A stretch of 64,000 nt of DNA, taken from NCBI GenBank assembly GCA_014529385.2, contig CM043955.1:150923640-150987639 (forward strand), read 5' to 3'. This DNA comes from Adiantum capillus-veneris. Taxonomy: Eukaryota; Streptophyta; Polypodiopsida; Polypodiales; Pteridaceae. This document shows, piece after piece, positions 46,740-58,482 of the stretch (positions within the stretch are counted from its first letter, which is position 1; every line of letters begins with the position of its first letter). A model generated the notes under the pieces. That model saw only the letters and a list, made by a program, of their open reading frames with translations. It was not told the DNA's origin and ran no database searches. The position numbers were made by a program, and so were the translations under genes.

Positions 46740-48727
46740 ATCTTAGCTGAGAAACTGAGTTTTAACTATCCAAATGACTTGAAAATTGAATATAAAGCTT
46801 AAAAGGAACTCTTGAAATTGTGCATGTGCTCACAATGTAATTCTGGCCAAAAATTTCCATTTAGACATCCTACGCGTAAGATGTCTTTTTCATCAGAATT
46901 GGGTGATACTTGACATGCTGGTAGTTCTTGGCCTATGGAACATGGCTATGTGCTTGGATATGGATTTGGGCATCAAAACGTGGATTTTTTTTGGGCTGAT
47001 TCAGGCTTTAGGTCACAAATTGGGTAGAAAGTCCATAACAGGTAGCAAGTGATGTCCAAATGGGTTGAAAATTGATATATGGGCTCATTGCACCATGGTA
47101 TTGGCTCCCATGATGTCACTCTTTGCACGGAAGGTCTAAATTATGCTGGAGACATCCTATGCGTAGGATGTCTATTTCATCAAAATGACATGGGATTTGT
47201 TCTGTGGGTAGTCCTTGGCCTATGGAACATGGCCATGCTCTTGGATTTTGATTTGGACAAGAATTGATGCTTGTAAGAGCCTATGTAGTGTTTTTGGGCT
47301 CCAAAAGTGTATCTTGAAGGTGTTGGGGTCAAAAATGATTAGAATGGCTTCAAAATTGGTACATGAGCTCTTGAAGATGATGTGATTGGATCTGGAATGG
47401 ACAAACATCCTCTGTAGGCCAAAAATGTCAAATAGACATCCTACGCGTAGGATGTCTACTTCACCAAATTTTGCAGGTGAGTACAGTATAGGAAAGCCGC
47501 TCGTGAAGTTTGGTGGCAAACGGGCATGCGGTTTGGCCACGAGAGCTATTTGATGCTTTGTGTGTCTGATGCCATTTCTGAAGTTTAGTGCCACTTCGGG
47601 TCACTTTTTGGTCATGTGGGCCACATAGACTTGTCGAGCATGTCGAGATGCTCCTACCCATGAATTTTGGTAGCATTTGGGCGCCTTTTCGCCGATTTCT
47701 CATTTGGTGGCCCCTTGCGGGATTCTAGGAATTAGGGTTTTTCCTAATGGTTTTCTACTGCCTTTGGGCGTCCAAGACAGGTCTCCTATGCTAGGGTAAG
47801 CTTCCGATGAAGTCTGGTTGCTTTTGGGTTAGCCGTTAGGTGGCTGCTTCTACTTGTAGGTCTCTACCGCCCGCTTTGTGTGTGAACCCTACGCTAGTTT
47901 TCGCGACAAAACGACAAACATGCGCGAAAAGCTCATGGTGTTGAGCCTACCTCTCATGTTCGAAGCCCGTCGGGTAGTCGTGCACGTCGTAGAAGCTGCT
48001 GGAAGGTCCATTCGCTCTAGGTGGCAAAAGCTCTCTCCAAAAGGTCAATAGTGAAAATGAGCTAAAAATGATGTGAAAAATTCTTATAATGGGGGTCCCG
48101 GAACCATTTTTCATGAAATTTGACATGTGCTCCCAACTTCTTGCGAGATGTAGTTTAGGCTCAAACATTTCTTGATTTGGACTCCATTTGCTCTGTTTAC
48201 CAGAAATTTGGCATTTCGGTCAAAACCCGGCTAAAACACGCTTTCCGCTCCAGTCTCATAACCCCCACTGTACCATAGGTTGTCCTATAGTCACTGATCA
48301 TCCCCATATTTTTTGTTTTTCATTATGATTGTTTTTCACCTGCTTTTTGTATTTTTGAAGTTTTTCTGCCAAAAATTAGCAAAACTAAAAGGAAAATAGC
48401 AAATCAAACCCAGAAAATTCCAAAAAATCATAATAAATCACAAATATCACCGCCAAACATTATATACACTCACATGCAATTTTTATGGCCTGATTTCTTC
48501 GTTTTACCAATTTTTATGGCCGGATTTCTCCGTTTTACCAATACTTATATACACACACCTAGGGGCTTGATTTGGCGTTTGGCCCCATATACCTATAGAT
48601 ACATGCTGTATAAGGGCATATGTACTTGGGTTAGTCCGGAAAGTTTCGCAATCAAACAACAACCCTTAAAATAGTCGAAAATCATGCCCTTTTTTGCTTT
48701 TTCTGCCATTGAGTCCGCATTTGAGAA
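46740..48727. other. Non-coding stretch between TE-G and TE-H, holding tandem repeats
   Basis: 46840-47460 contains the palindrome-bearing repeat annotated separately. A 32-base unit (TTTTTATGGCC.GATTTCT.CG) is repeated twice at 48479-48541. No frame shows a domain. It may include LTR sequence of TE-G or TE-H, but I found no matching pair. Confidence 0.55.
46840..47460. repeat. Tandem repeat, about 285-bp unit, each with a 22-bp palindrome
   Basis: Three palindromes, GACATCCTACG followed by its reverse complement, lie at 46865-46886 (one base off), 47151-47172 (one base off) and 47435-47456 (perfect), spaced 286 and 284 bases. The flanks align between the units: TTCATCA follows, then GTAGT.CTTGGCCTATGGAACATGG, which occurs in the first two. 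Confidence 0.85.
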
Positions 48728-48742
48728 TGCCTCCCCCCCTCC
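48728..48742 (-). other. Possible polypurine tract of TE-H
   Basis: On the minus strand CTAGGAGGGGGGGAG follows the end of the WIPK tail at the same distance class as in TE-E. No clear TG of an LTR follows, so the LTR is lost or the call is wrong. Confidence 0.35.
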
Positions 48743-48959
48743 TAGCCGGAGTCCTCCCAGACGACAAGTTATCGCCGCGGGGTATATGCCGTGCATGGGT
48801 TGAATTAATTGTGCTAATGCTTGGCCGTTTACTGTGGCCCTATACAATGCATACTCGGTCAATGCATGGAAAAATTAATGTTGTGCAAGAGAAGGGTATA
48901 AGCAAGATGCTTATTGGCATTAGCCGTCGAGGTTTCCTATTTGTTGTTGATTTGTTGGG

Positions 48960-50037
48960 TAGAGTTTATTTGCCAGCAAGAGTTGTAACTCCACCGCTCT
49001 TTGTTTGATCGTCTTGTTCTCAAAAGCCCCTTGCTTTGCTGCTACTGTGGATATAGCCGTAGTTGTTTCTGTGGAGAGGATTGGCTGGGCCGGAACGGTC
49101 GTGGACCGTATTTCTTTTGTTTTCCATGGGTAGCTTGTTTTTGCCGGTTTGTGTAGGTGTTTTGCTACTTCCTTTGTTGCCACTGTGTTGTTGCAGATTG
49201 GTATCCACATAAGTAGGTTGTCCTTTTTCAAATGCAGCTGTCTGCCTTCCGTTGTTGCTTGTACTAAAGGGAGTTCCTTGTGCTTTTGTTTCGGTATCCA
49301 AATGTGAGTAACATTTGGATTATTGCTGAGCCTTTTCTTTGGGATCCATATCTGTTTTATGTCCTTGGTTTTTGGTTGAACTATCTGCTTTGGTTGAATT
49401 CTTTCGTTGCAGTATTTTGGTTTGCCATGACATTTCTATCCTTCCGCATCCATACTTGTTTCCCTTGTTTAGGTAACCTAGATCTTTGCACTGTGGTCGG
49501 TGACTTCATATGTATGTAGTTAGCATGGTTGGATTTTACCTGTTTGTTAACCTTGGGTATCGTGTTGTTCTTTAGTGACACTCCTGCTTTTGGCTCTTTT
49601 TCCTGTGATTGCATTGCTGGCAACTGATTAGTCCGGTATTGCTGAGCAAAGGCTATTACCTGTTGTTCTTGTGCATGCTGAATTTTGATTGCATTCACGT
49701 TCCAATCTATTTGCACATTGTACTCTTTTTGCCAAGGTTGTCCCAAAAACATTGGGTGTTGTGTGCATCCATCCTCGACTACATAAAATTTGTGTGGGTA
49801 AATATATTGATGTACTTGTACATGCAATATAGTCCAGCCCAATGTTTTCAACAAGTGTGATGTACAACTTTCCAGCATTTGAGGAGTAGGATGAAGTTGA
49901 CCTGTGGACTTGAGCTGTTGGTATAATTCGTAAGAGATCAAGTTTGCTGGAGCTCCAGAATCAAGCAATGCCATCGATTGAACTTTATTGCTCCCTACTT
50001 TGACTGCAATTATGGGCTCCACTGTGTCTTCATCCAA
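48960..50037 (-). pseudogene. TE-H post-integrase module (second protease-like domain, W-[IV]-P-K tail)
   Basis: The frame 50037-49381 is the same as that of the integrase before it, separated by two stops near 50104 and 50054. The module was therefore probably the C-terminal part of Pol. MALLDSGAPANLISYELY is a retropepsin active-site strand with Asp-Ser-Gly kept, and FLGQPWQKEYNVQIDW is the C-terminal loop. The basic tail holds VWMRKDRN, IWIPKKRL, IWIPKQKH and MWIPICNN (to about 49170). The same order exists in TE-B and TE-E at low sequence similarity. Confidence 0.7.
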
Positions 50038-50103
50038 CGTCGTTAGTCAAATGGCATTGATTCGCAATGGTGCTTCACCTTGTTGTTGTTGTCGTAGAAG
50101 TCG

Positions 50104-51480
50104 TCATTTTGCAACGCATTCTTTGGCTTCCGCTTGAGCTTCTTCTCGTACTCTCTGTCTCTCCTTCATTCGTTGTTTTTCTTGATGGATTTGTTGAAGC
50201 ATCTCCTGTGTGAGTGGTAAATGATATTTCTTCAGTCGACATCCACTAATCCAATTGGGCATTTCTTCACCTGCTAATGTAGCAAGCTTGACAGCTCCGC
50301 TTTGTGATAGATCACTAATCACAAAGGGTCCCATCCCTCGCTTTTTAAGTTTCTTGGCATGTTGCTTCAAAGTATAAACAAGTACATAACCACCTGTTTT
50401 GAACTCTTTAGTGCGCACATGCTTGTCAAAAAACTCTTTTTTTCTTCTCTTTTTAGCATAGATTGAAGCTATAGCTCTCAAGCGGATTTCATCTAGCTTT
50501 TCAAGATCATCTATTCTTGAAGAGAGCTCATGCCTTGTCCATTCTAAGCGTTTAGCTACTCGTAGAGTTGGAATTAAAAACTCTATGGGTAGTATAGCAT
50601 TTAGGCCAAACACCATGTTGTACGGTGTTGCTCCTATCGATGTTTTGTAAGCTACCATGTACGCCCTTATTGTTGAGTGTAGCTACTGATCCCAATCTGT
50701 TCTTGACTCTGACACAATTTGAGTGAGAACGGTGCATAGTGTTTTATTTGTGGCCGCAGCTTGTCCATTTGCATGTGGATGGTATGGAGCAGATTTCCTA
50801 TGTATGACCATGAATTCCTCTAGCAGATATTCAATGACTTCATTAAGAAAATGTGTCCCACGATCACTGACAATTTCTATTGGTAAACCGTATCGTACAA
50901 AAACATTCTCATACAAAAATTGTGCAGTGGTCCGTGCATCTGCTTTTTGCGTTGCCTTGGCTTCCGTCCATTTTGTGAGATAGTCCGTAGCCACAATGAT
51001 ATATTGGTATGTGTGCGATATGCAGGGGGGTGAAATAGGTCACACAAAATCAATTCCCCATTTTGCAAATTCCCTTGCTCCCATCATTGGCCGTAGTGGC
51101 ATCTTAGCTCTCTTTATTGGCACCTTTGTTCGTTGACAAGCGTCACAACGCTTTACAAACTCGTCAGTATCCATATGCAATGTAGGCCACCATATTCCTG
51201 CGGTTAAGACAATTTTTGCCGTCTTATCGCCCGAAAAATGGCCTCCACTTATTCCTCTATGTGCATGTTCTAGAATCAGCAGGTATTCGCTTTCACTTGC
51301 ACAGATTTTAAGTTGATTGTCCTTTCCTCGCTTATAGAGTTGGTTCCCAATTAACTGAAAGTCTCGAGCTTCCAGCTCTATAGCTTTTTTTCCTGCTCTT
51401 TTTATGTTCTCAAGAAACGTCCTGGTGGTTAAGAAATCAATGATGCAATGTTTACCTGAAACAATGTCGCGTGATCCACT
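50104..51480 (-). pseudogene. pol: TE-H integrase core and second HHCC module
   Basis: The zinc module HAHRGISGGHFSGD and CDACQRTK is followed by KWGIDFV, a stop near 51042, then ATDYLTKWTEAKA, SDRGTHFLNEV, and ANGQAAATNKT. The last should carry the catalytic Glu: TE-B has Ala-Glu-Ser there, TE-H Ala-Ala-Ala (codon at 50757-50755). The enzyme would be inactive even without the stops (second stop at 50685-50683). The C-terminal part has GMGPFVISDL and a charged helix ending QAEAKE, all in one frame. Confidence 0.85.
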
Positions 51481-51482
51481 AG

Positions 51483-52480
51483 TCATTTGGCACTACATAT
51501 AGTACAATTGGTAACATAAGAATGTGTGCCTGCATACATAGTTGGCGAATAAACCCCTAACTGTTTCAGTCTCTGGTGTGTTTTCACTGTTGAATAATGA
51601 AATGCACAATCCTGGACATGTGCTTCTTTAAGGTAACACTTGAATTCTTCCGGATCTATACATAATCGTAGGAGTTGGTCCGATCCTAGATGATACAGCC
51701 ATCCTGCTATCAATTGGAAGTTTTTTGTTTGTCGAATTGTTTGTTGTTTGGATCTGTATTCCGTATTATCAAACCTACTTCCATAGGAAAGAATGCTAAC
51801 AATTTCCTGAGACCATTTGGGTATCATTTCAATATTGAAAAGATAAGCATCTGGTATGTCATCATCTACTCCTTCAAGAGCTTCCCCGTTGTGTATCCTT
51901 GAAAGATGATCCGCTCGTAGATGGGTTTTACCCTTTTTTACCACCACTGTGAAATCAAATTCTAGCAATATAATAAACCAGTGTACAATTCTCCCTGTAT
52001 TGCATGGTTTATTTACCAGATACAAAAGAGCTTGATGATCTGTGAAGAACACAAATTTGTTTGTGCGAGCAAATAATGCCGAAATTTCTTTACAGCATAA
52101 ATCATTCCTAACCCTTCTCGTTCAGTGGTTGTGTAGTTCTTTTCCGCACTATTTAACTATCGGCTTGCATAACAGACTGGAAAATCCAGTGTTCCGTCTC
52201 CAGGTTGAGCCAGAATACTCCCGATTGCATATGTAGAAGCATCAATGTGAGCATGGAATATCTTTTCCCAATCTGGTGCTTTAAGTACAGGTGCTGATAT
52301 AAGGTTTTCCTTTAGCTTTTGGAATGAATTTTCACACTCCTCGGTCCAATCGAAATTGACTAGCAAACCATACAGAGGTTGTGCGATGACCGCATACATG
52401 TATATGAATCTTCGATACTATCCGCAGTGTCCCATGAAGGATTGAACTTGTTTTGCATTAGAGGGCCTGGGTAGGTCTAC
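51483..52480 (-). pseudogene. pol: TE-H RT thumb, RNase H and first HHCC module
   Basis: The minus-strand reading starts at the TE-I boundary with an RT thumb segment (DLPRPSNAKQVQSFMGH). Next are HIDASTYAIGSILAQPG and, after a frameshift near 52150, TDHQALLYLVNKPCNTG and ADHLSRIHNGEA of RNase H. A complete zinc-binding module follows (EAHVQDCAFHYSTV, then CTICSAK), although a second such module precedes the integrase core. RT palm and everything upstream were cut off by TE-I. Confidence 0.85.
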
Positions 52481-52644
52481 TGTAAGAACCCTAGGAGCTA
52501 GAGACCTGGATCCTCCACCCAACCGCCCATACTTATAGGCTCTTAGCCCTAGGATCCCCTGTCCACACTGCTAGTTGGCCCGTGGCCGGGGTCCGTGACC
52601 CCTCTTTAGGGTAGGGCCCTGCCCGTAGGACCCGTGTCCTGACA
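52481..52644 (-). repeat. TE-I 3' LTR, 164 bp
   Basis: On the minus strand it starts TGTCAGGACACGG and ends GGGTTCTTACA, so TGT and ACA are inverted termini. The polypurine tract CCAAAGGGGGGAGTAA stands before it (52660-52645). It interrupts TE-H pol at 52480. The expected duplication would be TCTAC (52476-52480), but the other side is not in the window. Confidence 0.75.
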
Positions 52645-53365
52645 TTACTCCCCCCTTTGGAAGAGTTTTCGTCCTCGAAAACACAAGTGGTGGTATCTTC
52701 ATAAGAACACTAATGTTTTCCACCGTGGCAGCCCTCATGGATCCAACGGTTTGTTGAATCGGAACCCGGTTCATTGGGAGGTTCAATGAAATCAAGAATA
52801 ACATCTCGATTTTCCACATTGTTGTCCCTGTACAACCATCTTGGTTAACCGACCCGTAACCAACATAATGTGAAGACTCCATTTAAAACTCACTTGAGTA
52901 TGTTAAACGAGTTATCATAACGAAGAGGTGTCTAAATGTATACCCAAGTTTCAGACTTTCTGGAGGTACTTGAATGTGCAATATAACCTCGGCTCATCTT
53001 TCCATGAAAGTACTATGCTGACATATTCATCAGCAGCAACCAAGTCCTTGACTTGCTATGGTTTCTTGCCATTAGCCAACCGTATCAAAACTGATGATTA
53101 AGGTTGATAACTTGAGAATAACAGGCAGAGACTAAAAGTAGCCGTAACATGCCTGTCATCATATGAAGCAAACTCCAAACTAGAAAGGTAACCGATCCAG
53201 TTGTTTCACTTCTTGCTAACGTATGCACTTAGTATATCCTTTAGTGTATGCACTTTGCATATCCTTTAGTACTAAATAGAATGCTTGTAAACTGCCCATC
53301 CTACTCGGGATGAATAGCAGCAGTAAGAGTGAGGTGATTTTCCCCCAACACTTAGAGAAAGTCGT
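52645..53365 (-). mobile_element. TE-I internal remnant
   Basis: Next to the polypurine tract the minus strand reads a phrase like VFEDENSSKGG, commonly seen at the end of gypsy pol just before the LTR. Farther right nothing is recognisable. TE-J begins at 53366 and cuts it off. Confidence 0.5.
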
Positions 53366-54016
<651 letters not shown>

Positions 54017-54020
54017 TTTT

Positions 54021-54038
54021 TGGCACCGTTGCCGGGGA
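54021..54038 (+). other. TE-J primer-binding site, tRNA-Asp type
   Basis: TGGCACCGTTGCCGGGGA after TTTTT. It differs from the consensus tRNA-Asp complement by one base as far as I can tell. Confidence 0.8.
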
Positions 54039-54437
54039 ATTGCCCTGCACTAAGCCCAAGAGGCACTTTGTGCTTCTCCTATGAGTTGTTTGTAGTAGGA
54101 AAGAAGAGGAAGAGGAAGAGGAATGAGTTATTTTTCTGCAAGTTGTTAATTTCTATATTGTCTGCAAGTTCTGTGATTTCTGCATAATGTTGTGTTTTCT
54201 GTTTGCACACAGTCTTTGCACAATTAGTAGTCCTTAGCTTGTTCGCAGTGAATGAATAAGTAGGTAGGCAGTTAGCAATTTCTGTTTGCACACAGTCTGT
54301 ACACAGTTTTCTGTCAAGGTTTGCCTGCACACAGTCTTTGCACAGGAAGGTAGTGAGAGAGGAAGTAGGTGGACAGTTAGCCCACTGTCAGTAAGCAGGT
54401 AGATTAGTTAGTGGTTAGCAGCTTGCTAATATATATA

Positions 54438-54478
<41 letters not shown>

Positions 54479-54913
54479 GATAATATTTAAGCGTGAGTGA
54501 CTGGGGGGCTACACTAAAATTTTTATCTGGATCATTTCCCCAAGCCCAGGCCTCAGTCCTCAGTCTTATGATATATACTAGACTCACTCTTATATATATA
54601 CACTACCCCCTCAAGAGGGAATGAGAGCATGTGGGGCAAGTCCTCCACTCTCCTCCCTTCTCTTCCCACTTGCACCCTTAGACTTTCTAATTTGGGCCTA
54701 GTTCCCTACTAGAAATTGACGGTTTTAGGGATTCCGAGGGCATAAAGTGACCAAACGGAGGGCTGTAAAGCATGGCACGTCCCTCTGACCGAGACGCTCG
54801 TTTTGAGCTATCATACGTTCTATTCTATAGCTGGGTCAGAAAAAAAGGACCAAAAAATCAAAAAATAAATAAATAAGAAAAGACTTGGGTTGCAAAACAC
54901 CCAAAATTACTAG
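54039..54913 (+). other. TE-J untranslated leader
   Basis: Degenerate repeats around TTTGCACACAGTCTTTGCACA (54195-54345) and an (AT)n tract at 54428-54475. No coding frame. Confidence 0.7.
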
Positions 54914-57816
54914 GTGAGTAGCCTTCACGGGCACTCACTGACACTTCTAGGGGATCCAAGTCATATGAACCTACGCTCTGGACGAGTGTTAGATCACGAG
55001 CATATTGGTAGTGCCTCCATTTACGCGGGCACCCATTATTCCTCCACCCTAGGTTCTGGACCTTCGACCGGGACTCAAGGTAGCGCGACCCAAGATCCTC
55101 ATATTGCGTCTAGTGATTCTTCCTCTGACTACGAAGTCATGGAGGGGTATCCTACACCAAACCCTGATAGTTCAAGTCAAGACATGCATGCCATGGGCCC
55201 ACGGCCCGGGTCCAGCGTGTTTAGCCACTTAAAAGAGACCCTTAGTAGAGCTACTCGCTCCGAACATGCGGTTAATGAAATAAATGAAGGGAGTGGGGAA
55301 GTAAATTCGTCATTCATGCCCAAAATAGACCCTATGCTTCTTGAGAGTGTGCATGTGAATGTTCCATCCACTGCACCTCCTAATCCTTTAGGACTATCTC
55401 CCTCTGAGGTTTTACTACCCGATGGTAGGAGTCTTGCCGAAGTACAAGAGATCGAAAGCTATATGCAAGCAACAAGGGAGAGGGAAATTGAGAACCTACG
55501 AAGGCTAGAACAAAGTTGAGCCCTGAAAGCAAAGGCTCCTATGACAACAATCATGCCAGCCGAGCAACCGAGTGCTCCCAAGGTAGCAGTCACAGAGGGG
55601 CAAGCGATGGGGAGCAATAATGCTTCCACTTCGAGGGAAACCTCCAGCACGCCAGGCCTAGATGGGATATTCTTAAATAAAAATTGAGAGTATGACCTAC
55701 AAGCAGAAGCTTTAACTAATCGGTACACAGGACACACCTATCATGTGGGTTGGTTAGATGTTCTACAATCCACATCGGGTGCTACTAGCATAGATGAGCA
55801 ACAACAGAAAGTCTGTGATGTCCTCCATAGGATTGTCGAGTTAGAAAGACAGAACACAGGGATCAACATGCCTTCAACAGGCCTAATGAGATTCTTGGAT
55901 ACGGGAAAGGCCAACCAACCAACCCTATCACAAATGGAGACTCCCTCAGTGAGCCTCATTGATCCTCCATATGTTGTTTCGCCAGGAGCCTCAGTACAAT
56001 CTGAGCCCATGGCAGCTTTACCTTCCCAGATCTATCTCATCTTTCTCTTAATGACACTACGGCTACCATGCATATCCTAGTGGTGAGCATGACAAGAAGT
56101 ACACCATGGAGTTCATTTGTTAACACTGCGTCGATGCCTAGTAGCACAGTGCCCCCAACTATACCTACATGTATGTATCAATCATGTGCACCTGTCGTAC
56201 CTCAGCCTCATGTAGCTCCTACACCTCCGATTATTCCAAGAGCTTACAATCCACAATGGGATTATCCAAGCTCTTATACAAGTGGAGCCATGCCATTTAA
56301 TAATAACATGCCATATCAGGCACCCCTTATGCCTAGGGCCACGCCTGTAAACTTTGGACCACCATCTGGTACACCACCATACGAAATATGGGACCCAAGA
56401 GCCGCGCGTATGCCAAGGCCAAGGCCAACTCCCATTTCACATGTGGTTCCAGGAGCACATACACCCATTATACCTGCTCAAATAGGAGATTTGGCATCAT
56501 TTGCTCAAACTATCGGTCGCTCTATTGCGGAAAACATGCGTAGTGCACCTAATAGAGAGCCTAGGAGCAAGGCAGTTCAAGTAGCTAAGCTCACACAGAA
56601 ATTCAGTGGAGACGGAGATGCTAGAAATCATATGAAAGTCTTTGAACATGTGTGCGATTCCTTGGAAGAGCACAATGAGCTACATAAGTGTAAGGCTTTG
56701 AGTTTGACCCTAAGCGGAAAGGCTGGAGATTGGTAAAGAACCTTAAGAGTACAAGAGAAAACGATCTACTCTACTCTTAGGAGACTGTTCTTAAAAGAAA
56801 ACATACGAGAGGGAGTACTTTGGGGTGTAGCCTCTCAACTCCAGAAAGCCCAACGAGAAGAAGGTGAATCCGTGAGAGACTTCATTAGTCGCCTAAAGAA
56901 TTTGAATTCTCAATGCAATCCAAACGAGCGATTCAACAACAACCAATTGCTCGATAGATTCATTAGGGGACTACGACATGAAAGTATCTATAATGGCCTA
57001 GTCATTAGAGGTATCACTACTTGGGAAGCAGTCACCATGAATGCAATCCAATTGGAGGATAATTTAATGATTGCAAGAGAAAGAGTGTCCGCCGAGCCGA
57101 AGTCTAGTAGCTCGCAAGCGTCAGGGCATGAGCCAATGAAGATAAAGCCAATCGTGAAAGAGCAAACAATATCTGAGATGACTTTGGCAGATCTCACCAA
57201 GGCCATCCAAGAAAGCCTTAGGGATAATCCTGCTCCACAAAACACTCATATGTATCCAAGAAGGGAGCAACAATGGTGCTCAATTTGCTTGGGCCCGCAT
57301 ACTACGAGTGAATGCCCTACTTTCAGAGTAAAGTTTAACGGGACTTGTAACGTGTGTGGTAGGTATGGCCATCAAGCGAAGGATTGCCTAATTCTTAAAC
57401 GCATCATGAAAAATAGACCGCCTATAGCTTGGGCAGACTCACCTCGAGTTCCTGCATTGATGCCTACCCCACCCATGGAGCAACAGTTGCCATTACAGCA
57501 CATGGTCCCTAGAACCCAAAATGTGGTCCAAACCACACCGTTGCCACCTCCAGTGCTAGGACCGCAACGCCCTCATCCAAGAGTTACGCCTATGAACCAA
57601 ATAGGTTGCGAGTCATCTAGTACTTATGTAGATTGCGAAGAGGACATAGACTCTAGTATCACCTATGGAGTCGACATGCTTGAGGAGTGTCCCATGTACT
57701 ATATGGAAGACCATTGGGGACAAATCAAACCGGTATATCAAGCTACTGCGCTAGCAGCAAGAGGCCAAAACATTAATAGTTTTGCCAAGAGACCACCTCT
57801 TCAGTGCTACGAATGA
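54914..57816 (+). pseudogene. gag: TE-J gag, broken and cut short
   Basis: The frame matches TE-B gag. A Ser/Thr/Pro-rich N-terminal part includes MNLRSGRVLDHEH (YLRSGRVLESDQ in TE-B). The core KFSGDGDARNH, LSGKAGDW, RLFLKENIREG and RFIRGLRHES follows, then the first pair of knuckles (CSICLGPHTTSEC and CNVCGRYGHQAKDC). Breaks: stops at 55517, 55685 and 56734, and a frameshift near 56030. The frame ends LQCYE at 57816, exactly at the start of the third knuckle, where the sequence jumps to the accessory unit. Protease, polymerase and integrase are absent. Confidence 0.88.
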
Positions 57817-57914
57817 AGGGGGGAGTGTTTGTGGACATCCATTATTCACTTGCTTCCCTCTCAACCTTTCTCCCTGACCTCTTAATCTCCAATCTTAGGG
57901 AATGTATATATAAA
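57815..57914 (+). promoter_or_regulatory. Polypurine-like tract and TATA box before the TE-J accessory ORF
   Basis: GAAGGGGGGAG (57815-57825) is followed by TGTTTGTGGACATCC and, 80 bases on, TATATATAAA (57905-57914). TE-B has the same arrangement at 13582-13684. The spacing is that of a promoter for an RNA beginning near 57940 that would carry the ORF at 58051 as its first ORF. Confidence 0.5.
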
Positions 57915-58050
57915 GCCTTATACTCACAAAAACAAGATAAAAAAGTAAAAGAGCAAGAGCCATAACACAAATCATAAAAACAAATTATGCACAAGAACAC
58001 GACCCTTGTAATATTTGCACTCTAACCATCATCTATTTGCGTGTACATAT

Positions 58051-58482
58051 ATGGCTAGTACGCTAGAGTCATCCACTCCTGCCTTGGGTGAGAGGTACCC
58101 TCGTTACTTTTCACAAATATTTCACATGGTCTTTCCAGTGCTTGCATGTGAATGGGATTTGATAGGTACGCTAGCATGTGAGAGGAATTTTGAGGAGTTA
58201 GAATGGCTGATACGTCTCTTGACCACGTCTGATCCATACTTAGTAGAGAGCGTTTTTCCCATTGCACAAGCCTACCCTTTTGACCAAGATGACTATAGGC
58301 GTCTAGTGACCTTCTTAGTAAACATGGGCACCTATGATGAAGAAGAAAATTTACAGGACTACACGGATGGCACATATGGTCTCATGGATGATGAATTTGT
58401 TTATCTCGACGACGAGGATAGGGGTTTAGCCTTAGGGTTTGCCCCCAACCTCTACAATATCCTATTCCCCTTGACTCTCTAG
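58051..58482 (+). CDS. TE-J accessory ORF, 143 codons, unknown acidic protein
   Basis: ATG to TAG without interruption. The protein starts MASTLESSTPALGERYPRYF, has two helix-like parts (FEELEWLIRLLTT, DDYRRLVTFLVNMG) and an acidic stretch (MDDEFVYLDDEDRG), and ends NLYNILFPLTL. I know no family. TE-B carries a relic from 13886 with a stop and a truncation. TE-J gag has several stops while this ORF is open. It lies downstream of its own TATA box. Possible roles include an accessory protein of the element or a captured host gene; neither is supported beyond position and conservation. Confidence 0.6.
   Translation: MASTLESSTPALGERYPRYFSQIFHMVFPVLACEWDLIGTLACERNFEELEWLIRLLTTSDPYLVESVFPIAQAYPFDQDDYRRLVTFLVNMGTYDEEENLQDYTDGTYGLMDDEFVYLDDEDRGLALGFAPNLYNILFPLTL

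Noticed and set aside
57815-57914. Taking this as the true 3' LTR start of TE-J
   Set aside because: In TE-B the same segment lies inside the element, whose LTR ends are fixed elsewhere by the CACTA duplication.
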